Assembly (NCBI GenBank): GCA_903923395.1
Contig: CAIXXM010000044.1
Span: 1-59,510, forward strand
Direction of reading: 5' to 3'
Source of the DNA: an uncultured Acidobacteriia bacterium
Lineage (GTDB): Bacteria; Acidobacteriota; Terriglobia; Bryobacterales; Bryobacteraceae
Length of the DNA: 59,510 bases
The notes beneath the pieces were generated by a model. That model ran no database searches and was not told where the DNA came from. It saw only the letters and a program-made list of their open reading frames with translations. A program made the position numbers and the translations under genes. Of the stretch, positions 1 to 9,086 are shown piece by piece (the first letter of the stretch is position 1; each line of letters begins with the position of its first letter).

Positions 1-2296
1 CATCGAGCGGCCCGGAACGTGGTTTTCCGCGTCCGTTCTGATAGGGGCTGATAAAGGGAACAATGCCTGGTCCGTAGAGCTTGGGCTCGAGCGTTCCTGC
101 GACGGCGAGGATGGAATCGCGCAGCGCTTCGGCTTCGAGTCTTCGCACAGGCATGTAATGCAGCAGGTCATTGCGCGGGTCAGCCTTGGCGGCTTCCGGG
201 TCTTGTTTGCTGCTCATGCGATAGGCCGCCGATAGTACGAGTTCGCGTTGTAACTGCTTGGTACTCCAGCCGCCGGAGATCAGACGTGAAGCCAGGTAAT
301 CGAGCAGCGCGGGGTTGGCTGGACGCTCGCCCGTCAGACCTAAGTTATCTGCTGTGCGCGCCAGCCCATCGCCGAAGTGATGTTCCCAGATGCGGTTCAC
401 ATAGATACGCGCTAACAGTGGTGACGCCTCGGAGGTAAGCCAGTCGGCGAGTTGCAAACGGCCGCTGCCAATTACGGGAGGGTGTTCGCCGTCTTTTGAG
501 ATCACTTGCAGGAAGTGGCGGGGTACTTCCTCGCCCAGGTTCTGGTGATTGCCACGGATATGGAGTTTGGTGTTGCCGGGTGCTTCATCCCAGGCGATCA
601 TGCCGAACGTGGAGGCAGGAATCTGCGGCTGCGGCGCGGGCTCATTCCAAACTGCGGGCTCCTCTTCCAATACCTTCGGCGGTGAACTTTCCTCGGAAAA
701 GACAATCGCATCCACGGCAATGTTTGCAGTTCGGGAACGGTCTACAATCTCGAAGTAACACTGCCGGCCATAGGAGAGCGTCATTCGGGCACTTACCCAC
801 TCGAACTTATGATTGCCGGTGCCAAGAAAGTAAGAGCTCTTGTAATCGTCTGCCACGAGGGTCAGGCGGACGGGTTCATTTTCCGTAAGTCCGTGATCGC
901 CTTTCGCGGCATTCATGCGGATATGAACGTAGTGGTTCGGCATCTGGAACTTTCTGGAGGTAAGCGAGCCAATAAGTTCATTGACGCCCCTGCCAGCGGA
1001 GTCCACAATTCCGTTGCGCGGACCCTGGGAGAACGCTTCGCCGCTGGCGATCCAGCCGTTGCGCGAAAGGTCGGTGAAATCCTCCCACAATGTATCGCCG
1101 GGCCGCAGTTGAATCTTGCTCTTGCCGGGATTGCGCACCACTGCGGGCGCGGCTTCGTGTGCGGCGTGGATGCTTGCAGCGCGCGCAGGGGAATCAATGA
1201 CGGCTTCGCGCATGCCGGTGGAGTGCATGATGCCGGCCAGTCCGTAATAGTCGCGCGTGGGGATGGGGTCGAATTTATGATCGTGACAGCGCGCGCAGGC
1301 GACGGTAAGTCCCAGAAAGGTCTTGCTCAGTACGTCGATCTGATTATCGACGGTATCGGCCTTGCTCTTGACGGAATCCGTGGCGCTGTTGAGCACTTCG
1401 CCGAAGAAGTAAAAGTTGGTGGCGAGCGGGGATTCGAGGAAGTCGCCGCTCTTGGAAACGCGGGGCTGGGGCAGCAGATCTCCCGCTATATGTTCCCGGA
1501 CGAAAGTATGGAAGGGCAGGTCATCATTGAAGGCCCGGATTATGTAGTCGCGGTATTGCCAGGCATCGAGCTTGCGGTTGTCGAATTCGTGGCCATTCGT
1601 ATCGGCATAACGGACGAGATCGAGCCAGTGGCGTGCCCAGCGTTCTCCATAATGCGGTGAGGCCAGCAGGCGGTCTACGGCCTGTTCGAAGGATTCCCCG
1701 GCGAGGAAGCGATCCATTTCCTGCTTCGTGGGTGGCAGTCCGGTGAGATCGAAGGTGACACGCCGGAGCCATTCGCGGCGTCCTGTTTCGGCGGCTGGTT
1801 GGAGGCCTTTGGCTTCGAGAGCGGCCAGAACAAAGCGGTCCAGATCATAGCGCGGCCAGGCGTTGTTGCGTACCGCAGGCGGCTTGGAGTTTGCGAGGGG
1901 CTGAAAGGCCCAGAATTTGCGGCCGCGGACGAGATCCAAACCGGGCGGCAGGGGTTTGGCGGTGGCGGTGACCGCGGGGCGCGGGTCCGGCGCACCGAGT
2001 TTGATCCATTCCTCGAAATCCGCAATCACGTTGTCGGGAAGTTTGCCGGTGGGCGGCATCCGCAAGGTGAGGTCGTGATAAGAGATAGCGCGGATGAGTT
2101 TTCCGTTCAGGATGGGCGCGGGGATGGGGCCATCCAGGCGGAGGTCGGCTTTCGGTTCGCGGAGCTTCGAACTGTGGCAGCCGTAGCACTTTTCCGCCAG
2201 CACAGGACGGATGCGCTTTTCAAAGAATTCGGTACCGCCGGCGCCTTGCAGCAGGGCGGGCAGCAGAAATGCCAGGAGATGGGATGCGCGGCGCAA
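1..2296 (-). CDS. DUF1549/DUF1553 planctomycete-type cytochrome c protein (3' end off window)
   Basis: This open minus-strand frame runs off the left edge, so the C-terminus is missing; about 765 codons are visible. A TTG start at 2296 gives a signal peptide (MRRASHLLAFLLPALLQGAG). It is followed by a c-type heme site CYGCH at residues 37-41 (PSD1 cytochrome domain), the DUF1549 motif CARCHDHKFDP near 1265-1300 with PTRDYYGL after it, and a DUF1553 region. The last visible codons read FISPYQNGRGKPRSGPLD, which is near the usual end of DUF1553, so little is lost. No start other than TTG lies between the stop TAG and the signal peptide, and the GGAGA is only one base away, so the exact start is uncertain. 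The family is exported, heme-binding and of unknown function. A DUF1501 gene often follows it, here possibly beyond the edge. Family call sure; start moderate. Confidence 0.9.
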   Translation of the reverse strand, partial: MRRASHLLAFLLPALLQGAGGTEFFEKRIRPVLAEKCYGCHSSKLREPKADLRLDGPIPAPILNGKLIRAISYHDLTLRMPPTGKLPDNVIADFEEWIKLGAPDPRPAVTATAKPLPPGLDLVRGRKFWAFQPLANSKPPAVRNNAWPRYDLDRFVLAALEAKGLQPAAETGRREWLRRVTFDLTGLPPTKQEMDRFLAGESFEQAVDRLLASPHYGERWARHWLDLVRYADTNGHEFDNRKLDAWQYRDYIIRAFNDDLPFHTFVREHIAGDLLPQPRVSKSGDFLESPLATNFYFFGEVLNSATDSVKSKADTVDNQIDVLSKTFLGLTVACARCHDHKFDPIPTRDYYGLAGIMHSTGMREAVIDSPARAASIHAAHEAAPAVVRNPGKSKIQLRPGDTLWEDFTDLSRNGWIASGEAFSQGPRNGIVDSAGRGVNELIGSLTSRKFQMPNHYVHIRMNAAKGDHGLTENEPVRLTLVADDYKSSYFLGTGNHKFEWVSARMTLSYGRQCYFEIVDRSRTANIAVDAIVFSEESSPPKVLEEEPAVWNEPAPQPQIPASTFGMIAWDEAPGNTKLHIRGNHQNLGEEVPRHFLQVISKDGEHPPVIGSGRLQLADWLTSEASPLLARIYVNRIWEHHFGDGLARTADNLGLTGERPANPALLDYLASRLISGGWSTKQLQRELVLSAAYRMSSKQDPEAAKADPRNDLLHYMPVRRLEAEALRDSILAVAGTLEPKLYGPGIVPFISPYQNGRGKPRSGPLD

Positions 2297-2358
2297 TCTC
2301 CAGAGAGTCTATCGTTTTGAGCGCTTGCTGGCAAACGGGGGGAAACAATCGTGAATCC

Positions 2359-2389
2359 TTCAAACACCTGTTTGAATCCTATGTTTGAA
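2359..2389. promoter_or_regulatory. Palindromic operator candidate for the TetR/CecR-type regulator
   Basis: TTCAAACA (2359-2366), two bases CC, then TGTTTGAA (2369-2376) form a perfect 8+8 inverted repeat. A third copy of the half-site TGTTTGAA lies at 2382-2389. It sits 9-40 bases before the TetR-family start and between two divergent genes, as expected for an autoregulatory TetR-family operator. Assignment to this regulator is inference. Confidence 0.6.
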
Positions 2390-2397
2390 ACGAGTGT

Positions 2398-3048
2398 ATG
2401 CAAGCTGCCGCCGCCCACCCCGATTTGCATGATGAGACGAGGGACCGCATTCTTTCTTCTGCCGGGCAAATCTTTGCGGAAGAGGGCTTCCAATCGGCGA
2501 CGGTACGCGCGATCTGTGAAAAGGCGCAGGTGAATGTGGCCGCGGTGAATTACCACTTTGGCGACAAGCTGGCGCTTTACACAGAGGTTCTGAAGCTGAG
2601 CATGCGGCATGAGCGGCCGCTTCCAGATGCGGCGGACCCCGTGGTGGCTCTGCGCCAGTACATTGGCAACATGATTGCGCGGCTGCTGGGTACCGGGGAA
2701 GATGCCTGGCGCGTACATTTGATGGCCAAGGAAATGGCGCAGCCGACGCCCGCCCTGCGGTCTGTGGTGGATCAGACGATCCGGCCCAAGATGGAATGGC
2801 TTCGGCGCGTCATCGCAGCGATCACCGGTTTGCCGGCCGACGATGACCGTGTGGCGCGGGCGGTTTTCAGCGTGGTGGCCCAGTGTGTTTCGTACCGGAC
2901 CTGCTCTCCGGTTTTACGCCAATTGTGGCCCTGGGTGGAGTACACGCCCGAAGAGATTGAGCGCATTGCCGCGCATATCGCAGATTTTTCACTGCGGGGA
3001 ATCGAAGGAATGAAAGCTTTGAACACGGAAGGGAGTAGCGGAGAATGA
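2398..3048 (+). CDS. TetR/AcrR-family transcriptional regulator, CecR (YbiH) type
   Basis: A 216-residue repressor-like protein. Residues about 10-60 form the TetR helix-turn-helix: TRDRILSSAGQIFAEEG, then the recognition stretch SATVRAICEKAQVN and the typical VNYHFGDK. The C-terminal region (about 80-205) resembles the CecR_C (DUF1956) ligand domain. It is first in a six-gene operon with a channel, adaptor, ABC ATPase and two permeases. That is the arrangement of E. coli cecR-ybhGFSR, where CecR controls drug-efflux genes. Its stop overlaps the next start (ATGA at 3045-3048), so translation is probably coupled. It likely represses its own operon through the palindrome at 2359-2376. Ligand unknown. 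Confidence 0.92.
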   Translation: MQAAAAHPDLHDETRDRILSSAGQIFAEEGFQSATVRAICEKAQVNVAAVNYHFGDKLALYTEVLKLSMRHERPLPDAADPVVALRQYIGNMIARLLGTGEDAWRVHLMAKEMAQPTPALRSVVDQTIRPKMEWLRRVIAAITGLPADDDRVARAVFSVVAQCVSYRTCSPVLRQLWPWVEYTPEEIERIAAHIADFSLRGIEGMKALNTEGSSGE

Positions 3049-4859
3049 GACGCATTTTTGCCCTGGTTCTGGCCGTTGCGGCGATGGCCGCGGGCGCGGA
3101 ACAGCCGGGCGCGAAGCTTGCGCAACTGGTGAAGGATGGCCAGTTGAAGCTCTCGCTGCAGGACGCCATATCGCTGGCGCTCGAAAACAATTTGGATATT
3201 GCCCTGGAACGTCTGGGGCCGGATATTGCAGCACAGGATTTGAAGCGTGCGCAGGCAGGGGCATCGCTGCGGGGGATTCCCACGGCCGTCCGTGAGGGTC
3301 CGCGCGCTACGGGTGGTCCCACTGGACAGGTGCAGGGGTTAACCTCTCTTACTGCTACGTCGCCTGTGAGCGGTACGAGCCAGGAGCAGAATTTGTCTGT
3401 GACCGGCACCACGCCGCTGGCCTCGGGCGTTGCCCCGCCATCGCTCGACCCTTCGGTTACGGGAGAACTGAGCTGGAAGCATACGTCGGCACCGCAGGCG
3501 ATCTCCTTCCTGGCTGGCGTTCCGGCGCTAGACACCAACACCACCACCGGGAATGCGTCCTTCAATATGGGCTTCCTGACGGGCGCATCGTTTGTGGGGT
3601 CGTTCAACAACACGCGGATTTCCTCGAACAACATCCGCGATGACCTGGACCCTTACACCCAGACCAGTCTTGGCTTCACGCTGACGCAACCTTTGATGAA
3701 GGGTGCGGGCAAGGAGCTGAACAGCCGCTTCATTCGGATTGCCAGAAACAACGGCAAGGTGGCGGATCTTTTGTTCCAGCAGCAGATCATCAGCACGACC
3801 ACTGTGGTTGTCCAACTGTATTGGGATTACGTTTCGCTGCGGGATGATCTCACCAACCGCGAGGCAACGCTGGCTGCGGCGCAGAAGCTGCTGGACGACC
3901 AGAAAGAGCAGTTGAAGTCCGGCGTGGTGGCTCCGGTGGATGTGGCGCGTGCCCAGGCGGAAGTCGCACGGGCGAAGCGGGATCTGGCGGCGGCGAAGAC
4001 CCTGGTGGAGCAGCAGGCCAACGTCTTGAAGGAATACCTCACCGGCAAGCGGGAGGAAGCTGCGGTGTTGGATACGGTGGATCTTCTGCCGACCGACAAG
4101 TTGCCGGAGGTTGCTGAACCCTCTCAACCCTTTGCGGAGATGGTGACTCACGCGATTGCGAGCCGGCCGGATTACATGCAGGCCCGCTTGCAGGTGGAGA
4201 ACAGCAAGATCACGCTGGAGGGCAGCAGGAACGCCCTGAAGCCGCAGGTGGACGCCTATGTCACGGCGGCGGGTAATTCGCTCTCCGGTGCAGCGAGTAC
4301 ACAACCTTTGTCCTTCGGGCCCAGCAGTTTCATTCTGCCCCGGACTCCCAACGCGGCGTTCATCGGCAATTACTTTGATGGCCTGGGGCAGATCTTCAAG
4401 CGCAACTACCCGGATTACGGTGCTGGAATCAAATTCAATTTACCGATTCACAACCGTGCCGCGGAAGCCGACTATGCCCGCGACCAGATTGAAGTCAAGC
4501 GGCAGAACATCCGGATTGAGCAGTTGGAAAAGGATATCCGGGTGGATATCAAGAACGCGCTCTCGGCCTTGAAGCAGGCCAGAGCCTCTCTCGAATCCGC
4601 GATTGAGGAGCGAAAGGCACAGGAACAGGTGTTGACGGCGGAGCAGGAGCGGCTGAAGGTCGGTGTGACCAACGCCAGTTCCGTGATCAACTTCCAGCGG
4701 GATCTGGCGCAGGCACAGGCGACGGAAGTCACGGCCCGTGCGGCGCTCATTAAGGCCAAGGCGTCGCTGGACCGGGCGTCCGGCGGCATTCTCGAAACTT
4801 ACAACATTTCTATAGACCAAACGCACACTGCGCATACATCTGGAGGCGGCGCGAAATGA
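3045..4859 (+). CDS. TolC-family outer membrane efflux channel of the Ybh-type operon
   Basis: A 604-residue protein with a signal peptide (MRRIFALVLAVAAMAAGAE). The outer-membrane-factor signature is LSLQDAISLALENNLDIALER at about 36-56. A channel region follows with TQPLMKGAG near 215, and long heptad-rich helices occupy roughly 225-345 and 470-590. It is longer than classical TolC (about 470 residues) because of a Gly/Ser/Thr-rich segment at about 70-200. It overlaps the regulator before it and the HlyD-type adaptor after it by ATGA, so it very likely forms the outer membrane exit duct for this ABC pump. The E. coli cecR-ybhGFSR operon has no channel gene of its own, so a built-in channel is a local feature. 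Confidence 0.92.
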   Translation: MRRIFALVLAVAAMAAGAEQPGAKLAQLVKDGQLKLSLQDAISLALENNLDIALERLGPDIAAQDLKRAQAGASLRGIPTAVREGPRATGGPTGQVQGLTSLTATSPVSGTSQEQNLSVTGTTPLASGVAPPSLDPSVTGELSWKHTSAPQAISFLAGVPALDTNTTTGNASFNMGFLTGASFVGSFNNTRISSNNIRDDLDPYTQTSLGFTLTQPLMKGAGKELNSRFIRIARNNGKVADLLFQQQIISTTTVVVQLYWDYVSLRDDLTNREATLAAAQKLLDDQKEQLKSGVVAPVDVARAQAEVARAKRDLAAAKTLVEQQANVLKEYLTGKREEAAVLDTVDLLPTDKLPEVAEPSQPFAEMVTHAIASRPDYMQARLQVENSKITLEGSRNALKPQVDAYVTAAGNSLSGAASTQPLSFGPSSFILPRTPNAAFIGNYFDGLGQIFKRNYPDYGAGIKFNLPIHNRAAEADYARDQIEVKRQNIRIEQLEKDIRVDIKNALSALKQARASLESAIEERKAQEQVLTAEQERLKVGVTNASSVINFQRDLAQAQATEVTARAALIKAKASLDRASGGILETYNISIDQTHTAHTSGGGAK

Positions 4860-6031
4860 AGAAGGTATTTCCTATCTTGTTGTTGCTGGTGGCCGGTGCC
4901 ACAGCTTACTGGTACTTCCAAGTCCGTGATCCCGGTGTTCCGGCGGGCTTGGTGGCGCTCAGCGGGCGCATTGAGGGCGATGATTCTGCGGTGGCAGCAA
5001 AGACTTCCGGGCGTATCCGTGAGATCTATGTCCGTGAAGGCGATGCCGTGAAAGCCGGGCAGGTGGTCGCGGTGCTGGATGATGAACAGATCCGAGCGCG
5101 TGAAGCACAGGCGCAGGCTGCGGTGGAGCAATCCGTGGCGCGGGTGCATCAATCGGAGCAATCCATCTCTGTGCTCGAAGCGCAGTTGACGCAGAATCAG
5201 CTGGGTGTGGGGCAGTCGAGGACGGATGCGCAGGGGCGCGTGAAGCAGGCTGAAGGGCAACTGGCAGCGGCGCAGGCGCAACTGGCGCAGGCGGAGGCGG
5301 GTTACCAGCTCGCGGTGTTCGACAAAGATGCCTATGTGCGGCTTGCGAAAGTGGGTGCGGCTTCGGAGCGTCAGGGCAAGCAGGCCATCTCCACGGAGGA
5401 AACCCAGAAGGCGCTGGTCGCCGCGGCGAAGAAGCAGGTGGAAGCTGCGGAAGGTGCGCTCGAAACGGCCAAGGCGAATCTGACGAATCCGGAAATTCGC
5501 GGGGCGCAGGTGAATGCGGTGCAGCGGCAGATTTTGCAGGCACGGGCGGATTTGGCGGGGGCGCGGGCGGATCTGGTGCGTTCGCAGTCGATGCTCGATG
5601 AAGCCAAAGCGAACCGCAAGGATCTCAGTGTCATCGCTCCTTTTGACGGCACCGTGACAACACGCGCTGCCGAACCGGGTGAGGTGATTGCGGCGGGCAC
5701 GCCGATTCTGACCGTGGTGGATCTGAACCGCATCTATCTTCGCGGCTACGTGCCTGAAGGCGAAATGGGCAAGGTGAAGCTGGGGCAGGCGGCGCGTGTG
5801 TATCTCGACTCCGCACCGGATAAACCGCTGGAAGCTGTGGTGAGCCGCGTGGATCCCTCGGCCTCCTTCACGCCGGAAAACACTTACTTCCGCAATGATC
5901 GCGTGAAGCAAGTCATCGGTCTCAAACTGCAGTTGAAGAATTCCTCGGGGCTGGGCAAGCCTGGCATGCCGGCTGACGGCGAAATTTTGGTGGAAGGTTC
6001 GGATTGGCCGGCTGGAAGACGGCGCAAGTGA
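4856..6031 (+). CDS. HlyD-family membrane fusion protein (YbhG-like adaptor)
   Basis: A 391-residue periplasmic adaptor anchored by an N-terminal hydrophobic segment (residues 4-20). A biotinyl-lipoyl-like half follows (SGRIEGDDSAVAAKTSGRI and VREGDAVKAGQVVAVLDD, about 36-77). A long Ala/Gln/Glu-rich coiled-coil hairpin spans about 82-245. The second lipoyl half and beta-barrel are at about 250-385 (VIAPFDGTVTTRAAEPGEVI). Such proteins link an inner-membrane pump to a TolC-type channel. It overlaps the upstream channel gene (4856-4859) and the downstream ATPase gene, in the same order as ybhG-ybhF. It is somewhat longer than E. coli YbhG because of the coiled coil. Confidence 0.93.
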   Translation: MKKVFPILLLLVAGATAYWYFQVRDPGVPAGLVALSGRIEGDDSAVAAKTSGRIREIYVREGDAVKAGQVVAVLDDEQIRAREAQAQAAVEQSVARVHQSEQSISVLEAQLTQNQLGVGQSRTDAQGRVKQAEGQLAAAQAQLAQAEAGYQLAVFDKDAYVRLAKVGAASERQGKQAISTEETQKALVAAAKKQVEAAEGALETAKANLTNPEIRGAQVNAVQRQILQARADLAGARADLVRSQSMLDEAKANRKDLSVIAPFDGTVTTRAAEPGEVIAAGTPILTVVDLNRIYLRGYVPEGEMGKVKLGQAARVYLDSAPDKPLEAVVSRVDPSASFTPENTYFRNDRVKQVIGLKLQLKNSSGLGKPGMPADGEILVEGSDWPAGRRRK

Positions 6032-7959
6032 CCTCGGAATACAAATCCAACGTTGATTTCCACGCGATCACCGTCAAGGATCTGAAGAAGAATTATGGCC
6101 GCGTGCAGGCCGTCAAAGGGGTGGATCTCGACGTCCGCCCCGGCGAGATCTTCGGACTGATCGGGCCGGATGGGGCGGGGAAGACGAGCACATTCCAAGT
6201 GCTGGGCGGTGTGATGGAAGCGACTTCCGGCACGGCGGAAATGCTGGGTATTGTCGCGCGTGAAGCCCGGCAGTTTGTCGGCTATCTCACGCAGGCCTTC
6301 AGCCTCTATCCGGATCTCACGGTACATGAAAACCTGCAGTACATTGGTCAGCTCCGGCGGGTTTCGAAAGAGGATATCGACAAGCGTGGCATGCGCTACC
6401 TGGAAGCCTTCGGGATGGCGAAGTTCACGGAACGTCTGGCGGGGCGGCTTTCCGGCGGCATGAAGCAAAAGCTGGCACTGGCCTGCGCGCTGGTGACGGA
6501 ACCGAAGATCCTGCTGCTCGATGAACCAACCACCGGCGTGGACCCCGTGTCCCGGCGCGAGTTCTGGGACGCACTGGCGAATCTTTCGGCCGATGGCATG
6601 ACCATCATGGTGGCCACGCCGTATCTGGATGAAGCCGAGCGCTGCCACCGCGTGGCGTTGATGTACGACGGAGTGATCCACGAAGTGGGCACGCCAAAGC
6701 AGATTCGCGACAACCTGGGCCTGAAGCGATTGGAAGTAAGAACGCCCCTGCTGAGTCTGGCGGAAGATCAACTAACAGGACTGGCAGGCCTGGGGGACGT
6801 GCAGCGCTTCGGTGACCGTTTGGACGTGATGGTCAAAGATCCGGTGAGTGCCGAGAAGCTGGTGCGTGGCGTTCTGCCAGCGGAGGATCTGGACATCCAT
6901 GCCGCGGAACCGGCGCTCGAAAACGCTTTCGTTTCGATTCTGCGCGACCTGGGCAATGAACCCCACGCGGCGGAATTTCCAGCCAGGCACAAAGGGCAGA
7001 AAAACGAGCAGGTTGCGATCGGGTCCAAGCAACTGGTCAAGACGTTCGGCGATTTCACGGCCGTCAAGGGTGTCTCGCTGGAGGTGAAATACGGCGAGAT
7101 CTACGGCTTGCTGGGCGCTAATGGCGCGGGGAAGACCACGACCATCAAGATGCTCTGCGGCTTGCTGGGTCAGTCGAGCGGCACGGTGACTTTGGCGGGG
7201 GAAACCGGCAAAGCGCGCAGCCGTCATGTGCGCGAACAAATCGGCTACATGTCACAGAAGTTCTCGCTCTATGACGATTTGACGATTGAACAGAATCTGG
7301 ATTTCTTCGCGGGCGTGTATGGCGTTCCCGCAGGGGAGATCGAAGAGAAGAAAAAGTGGGTGCTGGAGTTTGCCGGGCTGGAAGGCAAGGGCAAGCTCAT
7401 GACCGGCAGTTTGCCCGGTGGCTGGAAGCAGCGCGTGGCTTTCGGCGCGGCCATCATGCATGAGCCGAAGGTATTGTTCCTGGACGAACCAACCAGTGGT
7501 GTGGACCCGATTGCGCGGCGCGCATTCTGGCGGATGATCAATAAGCTTTCTGATCAGGGCACTGCGATTCTCGTCACCACGCATTACCTGGAAGAGGCGG
7601 AGCAGTGTAACCGGCTCGGTTTCATGGTGGCCGGAGAATTGGTGGCGGAAGGTACGCCGACCAGTGTGAAGAAGGAACAAGGCGGTCGCGTGATGGAGTT
7701 GACCACCAGTGATCCGCAAAAGAGCCTGAACTATCTCAAGGAAAAGCTGGAGCGCTGGCGTGTGTCTTTGTTCGGCGACCGGTTGCATGTGATCGTCGAC
7801 GGGGATCCAGAACTGGAGCGCCGAAAGCTCGATACACTGCTGCGCGCGGGGGGCATCCAACTGTTGACAGCGAATCCGCAAAACTATTCGCTCGAAGATG
7901 TATTTCTCGTGATCATTGAGAAGGCCCGCCGCGAGGGCAAGGAGGGCAGCGAAGAATGA
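6028..7959 (+). CDS. ABC transporter ATPase with two nucleotide-binding domains (YbhF-like)
   Basis: Two ABC ATPase domains lie in one chain. NBD1 has Walker A GPDGAGKTS (Lys52), signature LSGGMKQ and Walker B ILLLDEPTTGVD. NBD2 has Walker A GANGAGKTT (Lys369), LPGGWKQR, VLFLDEPTSGVD and the switch histidine in TTHYLEEAE. In NBD1 the switch histidine is replaced by proline (ATPYLDEAE, residue 198), so NBD1 may be catalytically weak. I chose the GTG at 6028 because it gives a GTGA overlap like its neighbours (643 residues). A TTG at 6004 with GGAAGG upstream is a fair alternative (651 residues). It powers the two permeases downstream. Confidence 0.93.
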   Translation: MTSEYKSNVDFHAITVKDLKKNYGRVQAVKGVDLDVRPGEIFGLIGPDGAGKTSTFQVLGGVMEATSGTAEMLGIVAREARQFVGYLTQAFSLYPDLTVHENLQYIGQLRRVSKEDIDKRGMRYLEAFGMAKFTERLAGRLSGGMKQKLALACALVTEPKILLLDEPTTGVDPVSRREFWDALANLSADGMTIMVATPYLDEAERCHRVALMYDGVIHEVGTPKQIRDNLGLKRLEVRTPLLSLAEDQLTGLAGLGDVQRFGDRLDVMVKDPVSAEKLVRGVLPAEDLDIHAAEPALENAFVSILRDLGNEPHAAEFPARHKGQKNEQVAIGSKQLVKTFGDFTAVKGVSLEVKYGEIYGLLGANGAGKTTTIKMLCGLLGQSSGTVTLAGETGKARSRHVREQIGYMSQKFSLYDDLTIEQNLDFFAGVYGVPAGEIEEKKKWVLEFAGLEGKGKLMTGSLPGGWKQRVAFGAAIMHEPKVLFLDEPTSGVDPIARRAFWRMINKLSDQGTAILVTTHYLEEAEQCNRLGFMVAGELVAEGTPTSVKKEQGGRVMELTTSDPQKSLNYLKEKLERWRVSLFGDRLHVIVDGDPELERRKLDTLLRAGGIQLLTANPQNYSLEDVFLVIIEKARREGKEGSEE

Positions 7960-9086
7960 GACGCCTGTTTTCGAGAGTTCTTGCGCAGGCCGTGAAGGAA
8001 CTGCGGCAGATTACGCGGGACCGTTTCGCGCTCGTGCTGGCGCTGGTACTGCCTTGTATTCTCTTGATCCTGCTGGGCAATGCGATTTCGCTGACTGTGA
8101 CGGATTTGCCCGTGACCGTGATGGATCTCGACAGTTCGCCGATGTCGCGCGAACTGATCGAAAGCCTGCGGACCTCGCTGACCTTCCGTGTGGTTTCGAT
8201 GCCTCCGGGTGCCTCGCCGGAATCTTTGCTGCTCGACAATGAGGCCAAAGCGGTGATCATTATTCCGCAGCATTTCGAGCGCGATGTGCAGCGTCACATC
8301 CCGGCGCAGTTGCAGGCTCTGGTGGATGCGACGGACTCCAACACGGCAACGATTATCCGCGGCGCGGTGGGCTCCATCACGAATGCTTTCGTGAATGAGA
8401 GATTGATTCCGGAAACCGGCCCTCTGCAAATCTCTCTGGTAAAGGCCCATACACGGCTTTGGTACAACCCTGGCCGTATCGCGAATAAGTTCTATGGCCC
8501 TGGAATCTTCGTGCTGGGTCTTTCGATCTTTCCGCCGCTGATGGCCGCTCTGGCGATGTCGCGCGAGGGCGAACAGAAGACTATTCTTCAAGTCTATGTG
8601 TCGAGTATCAGCGCGACCGAGTTCCTGCTCGGCAAGATTTTGGCCGGGATGACGATCGGCGCGCTGCAGGCCTTCTTCCAGACTCTGCTGCTGTTTACTA
8701 TGTTCAAGTTAAGTTTTGCCGGTGACCCCACGCCGTTCCTGGTGGCCACCATTCTGTATCTGTTCTGTGCGGTGAGTTTCGGGACTTTGGTGGGTGCGGG
8801 CATCCCGAATATGGCGGCGGCGGTGCAGGTGGTTTCGATTGCCGGCTTTCTGTTGAGTTATCTGCTCTCCGGCTTGATCTTTCCGGTGGAGAATATTCCC
8901 GCGGGGCTGCGCTGGGTATCCGGGATTATCCAGGCACGCTATTACATAGAAATCGTGCGGGATTGCTTCCTGCGCGGCGGCGGCTGGAAAGCGGTGTGGC
9001 CTTCGGTTCTGGCGATTGGTGGCATTGGAGGCTTCTTCTACCTCCAGGCCTGGCGCGTGATGAGAAAGATGCAGGTGAAGGCATGA
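7956..9086 (+). CDS. ABC-2 type permease, YbhS-like
   Basis: A 376-residue inner membrane protein starting at the ATGA overlap with the ATPase gene. The N-terminus has the coupling-like stretch VKELRQITRDRFALVLALVLPCIL and a first membrane helix. A large extracytoplasmic domain follows (about 50-180). Five C-terminal membrane helices (about 185-370) carry the ABC-2 features FPPLMAALAMSREGEQKT and LLSYLLSGLIFPVENIP. It is close in size to E. coli YbhS. It pairs with the next gene to form the membrane pore of the exporter. An exact substrate cannot be read from sequence; cationic drugs are only a guess from YbhGFSR. Confidence 0.92.
   Translation: MRRLFSRVLAQAVKELRQITRDRFALVLALVLPCILLILLGNAISLTVTDLPVTVMDLDSSPMSRELIESLRTSLTFRVVSMPPGASPESLLLDNEAKAVIIIPQHFERDVQRHIPAQLQALVDATDSNTATIIRGAVGSITNAFVNERLIPETGPLQISLVKAHTRLWYNPGRIANKFYGPGIFVLGLSIFPPLMAALAMSREGEQKTILQVYVSSISATEFLLGKILAGMTIGALQAFFQTLLLFTMFKLSFAGDPTPFLVATILYLFCAVSFGTLVGAGIPNMAAAVQVVSIAGFLLSYLLSGLIFPVENIPAGLRWVSGIIQARYYIEIVRDCFLRGGGWKAVWPSVLAIGGIGGFFYLQAWRVMRKMQVKA

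Noticed and set aside
809-1660. 283-codon plus-strand frame at the left end
   Set aside because: The minus strand encodes PNHYVHIR, HDHKFDPIPTRDYYGL and other DUF1549/DUF1553 motifs across the same bases.
8963-9082. Upstream extension of the second permease gene
   Set aside because: It overlaps the previous gene by 124 bases; the ATGA start at 9083 fits the operon.
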